Of a DNA stretch of 5,662 bases, positions 1 through 5,662 are shown piece by piece; the first letter of the stretch is position 1; each line of letters starts with the position of its first letter. Source of the stretch: an uncultured Eubacteriales bacterium (GTDB lineage Bacteria; Bacillota; Clostridia; Oscillospirales; CAG-272); NCBI GenBank assembly GCA_934462885.1, contig CAKSJC010000125.1, positions 1 to 5,662 of the forward strand. Direction: 5' to 3'. Both the position numbers and the translations under genes were made by a program. The notes beneath the pieces were generated by a model, which saw only the letters and a program-made list of their open reading frames with translations, ran no database searches and was not told the origin of the DNA.

Positions 1-418
1 CGCATATTTCGCGTATGACGCCGTCACGGTCGGCAGTTATGTCGTTGAACATTTTCATTGCTTCAACAAGACAGAGAACGTCTCCCTTTTTCACTCTGCT
101 TCCGACCGAAACAAAAGGCGGTTCGTCGGCGCCCGGCTTTAAGTAAGCTGTTCCGACGAGGGGGGAGGTTACGGTTCCGGCGGAAACGGAAACTGCGGCG
201 GATGTTGAGCGCACATTGTCATCCGAGAGAGTTGTGCCGAAAGACTCCGCGCTGCCATACGTTATGAGATCGCCGCTATGTGCAGATGGGGTAGCTTGAA
301 GAACTCCCGAACCCTTTGATTCAAGAGTTATGCGGACGCTGCCCTCTGTAATATCTATTTTTGAAAGACCGTTATTTTTCAGTATTTCAGCAAGTTCACG
401 TATGTTTTTTATATCCAC
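1..418 (-). CDS. accB: Biotin carboxyl carrier protein of acetyl-CoA carboxylase, C-terminus cut by window edge
   Basis: AccB carries the covalently bound biotin that is carboxylated by AccC and then donates CO2 to acetyl-CoA on AccA/AccD, giving malonyl-CoA in the cytoplasm. The frame stays open to the window edge and gives 139 residues. Residues 1-33 form the usual N-terminal helical segment (MDIKNIRELAEILKNNG). Residues about 34-84 are a flexible Ser/Thr/Ala/Gly-rich linker. From residue 85 a biotinyl domain follows (SPLVGTAY, then EAMKM), with biotinylated Lys122 at bases 53-55. About 15-25 C-terminal residues are expected beyond the edge. The start is GTG at 418: the upstream ATG at 432 hits a stop two codons later, and a TGAGGT site lies 6 nt upstream of the GTG. 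The gap from the fabF stop is 9 nt. The Ala in GTAY replaces the Phe common in this family (GTFY); it is not catalytic. Identity is nearly certain from EAMKM plus context. Confidence 0.95.
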   Translation of the reverse strand, partial: MDIKNIRELAEILKNNGLSKIDITEGSVRITLESKGSGVLQATPSAHSGDLITYGSAESFGTTLSDDNVRSTSAAVSVSAGTVTSPLVGTAYLKPGADEPPFVSVGSRVKKGDVLCLVEAMKMFNDITADRDGVIREIC

Positions 419-424
419 TTTTTT

Positions 425-430
425 ACCTCA
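425..430 (-). promoter_or_regulatory. accB ribosome binding site overlapping the fabF stop codon
   Basis: In gene direction the bases read TGAGGT followed by six A and then GTG. The fabF stop codon TGA is the first half of the site, so ribosomes ending fabF stop on the accB initiation signal. This supports the GTG start and suggests translational coupling (inference). Confidence 0.7.
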
Positions 431-1654
431 TATTTTACGGAATGCGACGCAGGCATTGTGTCCGCCGAAGCCGAACGATGCCGAGAGAGACGCTTCAAGC
501 GGAGTTTTTTGTGCCGTCTGCGGCGTGTAGTCAAGATCACACTCGGGATCGGGTTCCGTCAGATTTATCGTCGGAGGAACGGTGTCATAAAGAAGGGCGC
601 ATATTGCCGCAACGGCTTCCGCGCCGCCTGCCGCGCCGAGCATATGACCGGTCATTGATTTGGTCGAACTTATATGGAGCTTACCTGCCGCATCGCTGAA
701 CACTTTCTTCAACGCGAGAGTTTCCGAAGCGTCGTTTAATTTTGTTCCCGTGCCGTGAGCATTATAATAGATTCGCTCTGCCGGAATATCGCGTATACCG
801 GTAATGGAGTCGGCAATACAGCGCGAGCTTTCAGCCGCTTCGGGATTTGGAGATGTGACGTGATATGCGTCGCAGGTAGAGCCGTAACCGACGACTTCAC
901 AGAGAATAGCTGCTCCGCGGCGCACGGCATGATCGTAATCCTCGAGTATCAATGCTCCGGCTCCCTCGCCCATTACAAATCCGCTGCGCCTTTTGTCAAA
1001 CGGAATGCTTGCCGCATCAGGATCGGCGGATGGAGAGAGCGCCTGACAAGATCCAAATCCGGCGACTCCGAGGGGAGTTATGGCAGCTTCGCTTCCTCCG
1101 CAGAGGATAGCGTCCGCATATCCCGCCGCAATTGCGCGGTATGCTTCTCCGATAGCGGTTGTACCTGAAGCGCAGGCAGTAGAGAGCGACATAACGGGAC
1201 CTTTTGCTCCGTATCTTATCGCAAGTATTCCGGAGGCGATGTTCGTTATCATCTTTTGTATAAACAGAGGAGAAACTCTTTTCGGACCGCGTTCAAGAAG
1301 GACGGAATGCTCCTGACACATGGTTTCAAATCCTCCGATACCGCTTCCGAAATATACGCCGAAACGTTCGGGAGCTACGTTTTCGAGTATGCCGCTTGAT
1401 TGAACCGCTTCTTCGGCGACGCATACCGCATACTGTGCGAAGCGGTCTGTGCGCCCCGCAGACTGTTTATCCATGTATTTATACGGATCGAAGTTTTTCA
1501 CTTCTGCGGCGAGAGTGTATTTTGTACCCGACGTATCGAAGCGCGTAATGGGAGCTATACCGTTTTTCCCCGATGTGATGGCGTTCCAAAAGTCTTTTGT
1601 ATTGTTTCCGACGGGGGAGAGAACTCCGATTCCCGTAACTGCGACTCTGTTCAT
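428..1654 (-). CDS. fabF: Beta-ketoacyl-ACP synthase II
   Basis: FabF is the cytoplasmic elongating condensing enzyme. It transfers an acyl chain from ACP to its active-site Cys and condenses it with malonyl-ACP, releasing CO2 and adding two carbons. The 408-residue product has the usual FabF length (about 410). It shows an N-terminal VAVTGIGVLSPVG, nucleophile Cys161 in STACASG (bases 1172-1174), His300 in NAHGTGT, Lys332 in STKSMTGH and His337, the full Cys-His-His triad plus conserved Lys. The FGFGGHN near the C-terminus contains the gating Phe (Phe396). The ATG start at 1654 has CGGAGG about 10 nt upstream. It lies 94 nt after fabG and 9 nt before accB. FabB is the close alternative, but FabB is mainly a proteobacterial branch and the Firmicute-type operon favours FabF. 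The acyl-chain range cannot be read from sequence. Confidence 0.97.
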   Translation of the reverse strand: MNRVAVTGIGVLSPVGNNTKDFWNAITSGKNGIAPITRFDTSGTKYTLAAEVKNFDPYKYMDKQSAGRTDRFAQYAVCVAEEAVQSSGILENVAPERFGVYFGSGIGGFETMCQEHSVLLERGPKRVSPLFIQKMITNIASGILAIRYGAKGPVMSLSTACASGTTAIGEAYRAIAAGYADAILCGGSEAAITPLGVAGFGSCQALSPSADPDAASIPFDKRRSGFVMGEGAGALILEDYDHAVRRGAAILCEVVGYGSTCDAYHVTSPNPEAAESSRCIADSITGIRDIPAERIYYNAHGTGTKLNDASETLALKKVFSDAAGKLHISSTKSMTGHMLGAAGGAEAVAAICALLYDTVPPTINLTEPDPECDLDYTPQTAQKTPLEASLSASFGFGGHNACVAFRKI

Positions 1655-1748
1655 ATTCGATGATCCTCCGTTGAAAAAGTGTATTTATGCGATTTTTTAC
1701 CTTCAACTTATGCTCTGAGCGTTTGTCTGCGGTTATTCGACGCTTGAC

Positions 1749-2498
1749 CTACATTGCAAGTCCTCCGTCTATGCGTATTACTTCTCCAGTAATATAATCG
1801 GACATTGAAGAAGCTAAGAAGAGAGCAAGATCCGCAACCTCTCCCGCTTGCCCGATGCGTCTCATCGGAATGGCTTTCTTCCATGTTTCCTCGGGAAGAG
1901 AGTCTGTCATGTCGGTTTCGATAAAGCCGGGAGCGATCGCATTGCAGCATATGCCGCGCGAACCGAGTTCCTTCGCCATGGTTTTTGTAAGTGCGATAAG
2001 TCCCGCCTTAGCAGCGGTGTAGTTTGCCTGGCCGGGATTTCCCGACAGAGCGGTTACCGACGAAATATTTATTATTTTTCCGCCTTTTTGTTTTAAGAAA
2101 ATCGGGCAGAGATTTTTCATCATCAGAAAAGCGCCGCGCAGATTTACGTCCATTACTCGGTCAAAATCCTCATCGTGCATACGCATTAGGAGAGAATCTT
2201 TCGTTATTCCGGCGTTGTTAACAAGAATATCGCACCGTCCGAAGGCGGAAAGAATTTGATGTATCGTACTTTCGACCGATGCGGCGTTTGAGACGTCGCA
2301 TTTGTATTCTTGTGCTTTAGTTCCGTTTCTGCGGCAGATTTCCGCGACTTCAGAAGCTTTTTTTTCATTTCCCGCGTAAATTATTGCAACATCCGCCCCG
2401 CGAGAGGCGAATTTTTCGGCTATCGCGGCTCCGATGCCGCGGGACGCACCTGTAACAATGGCGACCTTTCCGTTAAGAGAGCAGATTTCGGGCAGCAT
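1749..2498 (-). CDS. fabG: 3-oxoacyl-ACP reductase (NADPH-dependent SDR)
   Basis: FabG reduces beta-ketoacyl-ACP to (R)-3-hydroxyacyl-ACP with NADPH, the first reductive step of each elongation cycle. The 249-residue protein is a single classical short-chain dehydrogenase domain. It has the nucleotide-binding TGASRGIG at 16-23, NNAG at 94-97, and the tetrad Asn119, Ser147, Tyr160 (bases 2019-2021) and Lys164 with the expected 13- and 4-residue spacings. The family signatures GITKDSLLMRM, APGFIETDMT and the C-terminal IDGGLAM are also present. The first ten residues (MLPEICSLNG) are slightly longer than in E. coli FabG, but a GGAGG 9 nt upstream supports the ATG at 2498. The gene begins inside the end of fabD (26-nt overlap, different frame), which suggests coupled translation. 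Many SDRs resemble FabG; the operon context makes the role secure. Confidence 0.97.
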   Translation of the reverse strand: MLPEICSLNGKVAIVTGASRGIGAAIAEKFASRGADVAIIYAGNEKKASEVAEICRRNGTKAQEYKCDVSNAASVESTIHQILSAFGRCDILVNNAGITKDSLLMRMHDEDFDRVMDVNLRGAFLMMKNLCPIFLKQKGGKIINISSVTALSGNPGQANYTAAKAGLIALTKTMAKELGSRGICCNAIAPGFIETDMTDSLPEETWKKAIPMRRIGQAGEVADLALFLASSMSDYITGEVIRIDGGLAM

Positions 2499-3378
2499 TT
2501 TTAATTTCCTCCGTGTCAGTTGCGGAGTACACTGCGGCGTCGGGCAGGATACGCCGTATCAGACCGACGAGAGTGTTTCCGACTCCGCATTCTATAAAGG
2601 TGTCAAATCCGTCTTTGTACATTTTTTCGATGAGAAGCCGCCATTTTACGGGGGACTTCATTTGGAGCGGAAGCTCATTTGTGGGAGAGGCGGAATATAT
2701 TTCCGCAGTTCTGTCCGCGTATACGGGAAGTACGGGCTTTGTTATATTGAATTTTTTAATATATTCTGCAAATTTTTCTGAAGCATCTTCCATGAGTGGA
2801 GAGTGGAAGCCGCCTCCTACTTTAAGAGGCATGACGCGCCCTCCGGCTTCTTTCAGCTTTGCAGCGACTGCGGAAAGAGCAGAATCGAGACATGAGACTA
2901 CGACCTGACCGGGCGAGTTAAAGTTCACAGCCCAAGCGCCGTTTATGTCCTTTAGTGAATTGCAGACTTCTTCATCCGATAGTTTCAGCACCGCGAGCAT
3001 TGACGCCGCAGGGGCTTTTGCCATTTCCGCTCCGCGATAGCATGAAATACGAAACCCGTCGAGATAGGGATAAGCGCCGGCATAAGCGAGCGCCGAGAGT
3101 TCTCCGAGAGAAAAACCGGCGCAGGCATCCGCGCATACGCCTTCTTCTTTGAGAGCGAGAGCGGCGGCAAGATCGCACAGATAAAGACAGGGTTGAGTGT
3201 TATCTGTTTTCTTTAACTCTTCATCAGTGGAATCAAAGCACATTCCGAGAGTTCCGGAACGCACGGACTCCGCTTCGTCGAACAGTTTTTTGACGGAGGG
3301 GTAATTCTCGTAAAGAGATCGTCCCATTCCGGGATGCTGCGCTCCCTGACCTGAAAAAACGAAAGCTACTTTTCCCAT
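2473..3378 (-). CDS. fabD: Malonyl-CoA:ACP transacylase
   Basis: FabD transfers malonyl from CoA to the phosphopantetheine of ACP, supplying malonyl-ACP to FabH and FabF. The 301-residue length is normal (about 310). It shows FVFSGQGAQ at 7-15, Gln63 in TQP, the nucleophile motif GFSLGE with Ser90 (bases 3109-3111), Arg115 in YRGAEM, which fits the malonate-carboxylate-binding Arg, NFNSPGQVVV at 152-161, and catalytic His192 in GGFHSPLM. Oddities are Phe89 where E. coli FabD has His (GHSLGE), and Lys245 in SPVKW where E. coli has Gln. The catalytic Ser and His remain, so activity is expected. The ATG at 3378 lies within the last codons of fabK (13-nt overlap) with an AGAGGA site 7 nt upstream. 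The 3' end overlaps fabG by 26 nt. Confidence 0.97.
   Translation of the reverse strand: MGKVAFVFSGQGAQHPGMGRSLYENYPSVKKLFDEAESVRSGTLGMCFDSTDEELKKTDNTQPCLYLCDLAAALALKEEGVCADACAGFSLGELSALAYAGAYPYLDGFRISCYRGAEMAKAPAASMLAVLKLSDEEVCNSLKDINGAWAVNFNSPGQVVVSCLDSALSAVAAKLKEAGGRVMPLKVGGGFHSPLMEDASEKFAEYIKKFNITKPVLPVYADRTAEIYSASPTNELPLQMKSPVKWRLLIEKMYKDGFDTFIECGVGNTLVGLIRRILPDAAVYSATDTEEIKNAARNLLS
2508..2512 (-). promoter_or_regulatory. fabG ribosome binding site inside the fabD 3' end
   Basis: A perfect GGAGG lies 9 nt upstream of the fabG ATG, with an A/T-only spacer, inside the last codons of fabD. It fixes the fabG start at 2498 and so the 26-nt overlap. Confidence 0.7.
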
Positions 3379-4310
3379 TTCCCGATCCTCTCAATTACAG
3401 CTTCAGCTTCATCAATTATGTCTGAAATGATTTTTGCGGCAGGTTTTACGGTTTTTATTATTCCGGCGATCTGCCCTGCAAGGTAGCAGCCGTTTTCGTC
3501 GCCGAGAACAGCGGCTTTTCTGAGAGATCCTGCGGCGAAAGCGTCAAGCTCTTCGCGAGTCGCGTTTGCGGAATATTCTTTTTTTAGGTATTCTCTCGTG
3601 AAGGGGTTTTTTACAGCGCGGCATGCAGTGCCCATAAAGCGTCTTCCTGTAACTACTGTTGAAACATCGGTAGCTTTAAGGATAGCTTCCTTGTAATTTT
3701 GGTGAACCGAACATTCTTCTGCACACAGAAAGCGCGTTCCCATCTGAACCCCGACCGCACCGAGAGCGAGAGCGGCGGCAAAGCCGCGTCCGTCGGCGAT
3801 TCCGCCTGCCGCGATTACGGGAACCGAAACGGCGTCACATACCTGAGGAACGAGAGATAGTGTGGAAGTCTCACCGACATGACCTCCCGATTCGGCGCCT
3901 TCCGCGATGACGGCGTCGGCGCCCGCGCGCTCAGCCATTTTTGCATAAGCAACCGAGGCTACGACCGGGATTACCGTTATGCCGGCGTTTTTCCATTCTT
4001 CCATGTATTTTGAGGGAAGCCCTGCGCCTGTCGTTACTACACGGACGCGTTTTTCGGCGGCGACAGCGGCGACCTCATCGGCGTGAGGGCTCATAAGCAT
4101 TATGTTTACACCGAACGGGCGGTCTGTGAGAGAAGATGCAAGATCTATCTGCTCGCGCAGATAATCCGCTCCCGCATTCATTGCGGAGATTATTCCGAGT
4201 CCTCCCGCATTTGAGACGGCGGCAGCTAATTTCCCGTCGGCTATCCATGCCATTCCGCCCTGAAATATAGGATATTTTATGCCGACAAGGTCGCAAAGTA
4301 TAGATCTCAT
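3366..4310 (-). CDS. fabK: Enoyl-ACP reductase II (FMN-dependent)
   Basis: FabK reduces trans-2-enoyl-ACP to acyl-ACP, the last step of each elongation cycle. It uses FMN and NAD(P)H and is unrelated in fold to the SDR-type FabI. The 314-residue protein is a TIM barrel of the nitronate monooxygenase/2-nitropropane dioxygenase superfamily. Visible motifs are PIFQGGMAWIADG near the N-terminus, GGLGIIS at 36-42, VNIMLMSP at 68-75, VVTTGAG at 91-97, EGAESGGHVG with His144 (the catalytic His position in pneumococcal FabK; bases 3879-3881), the phosphate-binding AAGGIADG at 167-174, GVQMGTRF and GQIAG near the C-terminus. Without context, automated annotation could call it nitronate monooxygenase; its place between acpP and fabD and its close match to FabK motifs decide the role. 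The ATG at 4310 has a modest AAAGG about 8 nt upstream and lies 22 nt after acpP. Confidence 0.95.
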   Translation of the reverse strand: MRSILCDLVGIKYPIFQGGMAWIADGKLAAAVSNAGGLGIISAMNAGADYLREQIDLASSLTDRPFGVNIMLMSPHADEVAAVAAEKRVRVVTTGAGLPSKYMEEWKNAGITVIPVVASVAYAKMAERAGADAVIAEGAESGGHVGETSTLSLVPQVCDAVSVPVIAAGGIADGRGFAAALALGAVGVQMGTRFLCAEECSVHQNYKEAILKATDVSTVVTGRRFMGTACRAVKNPFTREYLKKEYSANATREELDAFAAGSLRKAAVLGDENGCYLAGQIAGIIKTVKPAAKIISDIIDEAEAVIERIGKWEK

Positions 4311-4332
4311 AGCGTATGCCTTTCGGTTTTAG

Positions 4333-4557
4333 TTATTTTTTTGCGTTTTCGATTATAGAAACCAGATCGCCTACGGTTTCGGCTTTGTTTTCTCCGAGTT
4401 CAATTTCATAACCGAATTCATCCTCAAATTGCATCATAAGCTCAGCTACGTCAAGCGAGTCAAGTCCGAGATCCTCTATTTTTGTGTCAGAGGTTATTTC
4501 GGAAACATCCTTTCCGATTCTTTCAGCGATAATTTCAGCAACTTTGTTGAGCGTCAT
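4333..4557 (-). CDS. acpP: Acyl carrier protein
   Basis: AcpP is the small acidic cytoplasmic carrier that holds the growing acyl chain on a 4'-phosphopantetheine arm and presents it to every other enzyme in this cluster. The 74-residue length is typical. The DLGLDSLDVAEL motif (29-40) contains the modified Ser34 (bases 4456-4458). The following helix, MMQFEDEFGYEIEL, has the acidic face that binds basic patches on partner enzymes. A C-terminal TVGDLVSIIENAKK completes the four-helix bundle. The ATG at 4557 is preceded by AAGGAG with an 8-nt spacer, one of the best ribosome binding sites in the window, consistent with the high ACP demand of cells. An unusually AT-rich 117-nt leader separates it from fabH. 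A polyketide or non-ribosomal carrier protein is unlikely given the neighbours. Confidence 0.98.
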   Translation of the reverse strand: MTLNKVAEIIAERIGKDVSEITSDTKIEDLGLDSLDVAELMMQFEDEFGYEIELGENKAETVGDLVSIIENAKK

Positions 4558-4674
4558 GTTTTTTTCTCCTTATTATATATAAAGTTGGTTTTTTAAAATT
4601 AGTTTTGTCTGATTTTGGCGTGTTTTAGCTTTTTGTTTGATTCGGGATTTCTTAATTTTTAGACGTGGGCGTTA
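4558..4674 (-). other. AT-rich intergenic leader between fabH and acpP
   Basis: This 117-nt spacer is the longest non-coding stretch in the window and is visibly richer in A/T than the flanking genes, with several A-runs in gene direction. It ends with the AAGGAG site of acpP (4566-4571). I see no GC-rich hairpin followed by a U-run, so no intrinsic terminator, and no good -35/-10 pair. A TATAAT at 4572-4577 abuts the ribosome binding site and has no -35 partner. It may be an mRNA leader that favours ACP translation, or hold a promoter too weak to see (inference). Confidence 0.4.
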
Positions 4675-5625
4675 CTACCACTTGATTAGGCACGCTGCGC
4701 TTGCGAGTCCCGCGCCGAATGCAGATAAAACGAGAAGGTCTCCGCGTTTGATAAGCCCTGCGGAATTCATTTCGGAAAGCGCGATCGGGATACTCGCGGA
4801 GGAAGTGTTACCGTATCTTTCGATATTTCGGAAAAATTTCTCTTTCGGTATTCCCATACGCTTTGCGGCAAAATCTATTATCCGCGCGTTCGCTTGATGA
4901 GAAACGATATACGCGATATCGTCAAGCGTAACGCCTGCTTTTTCAAGTATTTCATGTGTGTCCGCGCAAATGCTGTTTACGGCAAACTTGAATGTTTCCT
5001 GTCCGTTCATTGTAATGTACGGTTTTATGGTATCTCTTGTGAAGAACGGAGAATTCCCGTGAGATGAGCCTATTTTTAATACTTCATCACCGCCCTTGAC
5101 GTGAAATACGGAGGAGATGTAGTTTTCTCCGGGTTCAAGAACGGCTGCTCCCGCTCCGTCTCCGAAAATCACGCAGGTTGATCGGTCGGTCCAGTCGACT
5201 ATGCGGCTGAGCCGTTCGGCGCCGACGATAAGAATTTTCTTAAATCCTTTTTTTATAAAGCCGTCCGCAACGTCGAGAAGAAATATAAACGCAGAGCACG
5301 CCGCGTTTATATCAAACGCCATGCAGTTTATACCGAGCATATGCTGTACCGTACATGATACGGATGGCGAAACATCTTCTCCGCTTACGGTCGCGCCGAT
5401 TATGAGATCAAGCTCTGCGGCGTCGCATCCTGCGGATTCAAGCGCTGAAAGAGAAGCGCGGTATCCCATTTCTCCTGCGGTTTCGTTTGTAGAAATATGT
5501 CTCTCGCTGATTCCAATACGCTGTTTTATCCATTCGTCGGATGTATCGACGTATTTTGAAAGCTCATCGTTTGTGACGACTCGCTCCGGTACGTAGCTTC
5601 CTGTCCCGGCTATCTTAAAACTCAT
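4675..5625 (-). CDS. fabH: Beta-ketoacyl-ACP synthase III
   Basis: FabH starts fatty acid synthesis by condensing a short acyl-CoA primer with malonyl-ACP to give a beta-ketoacyl-ACP. From the ATG at 5625 the protein has 316 residues, matching the family. It begins MSFKIAGTGSYVPE, contains DTSDEW with Trp32, then Arg36, nucleophile Cys110 in NAACSAF (bases 5296-5298), His243 in HQAN and Asn273 in RYGNTSSAS, the full Cys-His-Asn triad. The C-terminal FGAGLASA is the usual glycine-rich loop. A longer frame from a TTG at 5652 adds nine residues with no family counterpart; GGAGG just before the ATG and the N-terminal match favour 5625. It is the most upstream gene seen; only 37 nt precede it, so the operon promoter and any FapR- or FabT-type site lie outside or at the edge. 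Primer preference (acetyl versus branched) cannot be told. Confidence 0.96.
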   Translation of the reverse strand: MSFKIAGTGSYVPERVVTNDELSKYVDTSDEWIKQRIGISERHISTNETAGEMGYRASLSALESAGCDAAELDLIIGATVSGEDVSPSVSCTVQHMLGINCMAFDINAACSAFIFLLDVADGFIKKGFKKILIVGAERLSRIVDWTDRSTCVIFGDGAGAAVLEPGENYISSVFHVKGGDEVLKIGSSHGNSPFFTRDTIKPYITMNGQETFKFAVNSICADTHEILEKAGVTLDDIAYIVSHQANARIIDFAAKRMGIPKEKFFRNIERYGNTSSASIPIALSEMNSAGLIKRGDLLVLSAFGAGLASAACLIKW

Positions 5626-5629
5626 ATTT

Positions 5630-5634
5630 CCTCC
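5630..5634 (-). promoter_or_regulatory. fabH ribosome binding site
   Basis: A GGAGG lies 4 nt upstream of the ATG at 5625 (spacer AAAT). The spacing is shorter than for fabG (9) and fabF (10). It still favours this ATG over the TTG at 5652, which has only ten bases of visible upstream sequence and no clear site. Confidence 0.65.
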
Positions 5635-5662
5635 GTGAAATTCCGGTCTCAAAAACCCGTTT

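Noticed and set aside
361..1316. Plus-strand open frames of 66-137 codons opposite fabF
   Set aside because: They lie fully antisense to a gene with complete catalytic motifs, and their translations are Arg/Ser/Cys-rich with no family pattern. They are shadows of the fabF codon use.
1715..1747. AGCGT/ACGCT inverted repeat after fabG as a terminator
   Set aside because: The stem is only 5 bp with a 17-nt loop and no U-run follows, so it does not look like an intrinsic terminator.
2434..2908. Plus-strand open frames of 115 and 131 codons opposite fabD
   Set aside because: Both are antisense to fabD, mutually overlapping in different frames, and show no recognisable domain.
4572..4577. TATAAT as a -10 promoter element for acpP
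   Set aside because: It directly abuts the AAGGAG site, so a transcript from it would start just before the ATG and lose the ribosome binding site. The hexamer 17 nt upstream (AATTTT) is not a -35 box.
4631..4650. Possible FabT-like operator (TTTGATT half-site) in the acpP leader
   Set aside because: Only one half-site is present; the palindromic partner is missing and the other bases do not fit.
5201..5596. Plus-strand 131-codon open frame opposite fabH
   Set aside because: It is antisense to the conserved core of fabH; composition looks like a reverse-strand shadow and no motif is visible.

Overview
The window is a block of a bacterial type II (dissociated) fatty acid synthesis operon. 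All seven genes lie on the minus strand. In transcription order (high to low coordinates) they are fabH, acpP, fabK, fabD, fabG, fabF and the start of accB, which runs off the left edge. Each gene was identified from family motifs and catalytic residues readable in its translation. No other convincing gene, RNA, mobile element, CRISPR array or prophage feature was seen.

The gene order, the flavoprotein enoyl reductase FabK in place of FabI, strong GGAGG-type ribosome binding sites and moderate GC with many ATA isoleucine codons suggest a Firmicute, most likely a member of the Clostridia. Genus cannot be told from this sequence. In relatives with this layout accB is usually followed by fabZ, accC, accD and accA, so those genes are expected beyond position 1 but are not visible here.

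Layout: fabH (5625-4675) is followed by a 117-nt AT-rich gap, then acpP (4557-4333). A 22-nt gap leads to fabK (4310-3366), whose end overlaps fabD (3378-2473) by 13 nt. The end of fabD overlaps fabG (2498-1749) by 26 nt. A 94-nt gap leads to fabF (1654-428), and a 9-nt gap to accB (418 to the edge). The window is almost wholly coding, with no gene-free stretch over 300 bases.

The genes form one pathway. AccB carries the biotin used to make malonyl-CoA. FabD moves malonyl onto ACP (AcpP). FabH starts a chain by condensing acyl-CoA with malonyl-ACP. FabF elongates, FabG reduces the beta-keto group, a dehydratase not in the window (FabZ expected) removes water, and FabK reduces the enoyl group. 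All catalytic residues checked are present. The main sequence oddities are a Phe in place of His beside the FabD nucleophile, and an AT-rich acpP leader with no recognisable promoter. I found no sign of an undescribed system; this looks like core housekeeping metabolism.
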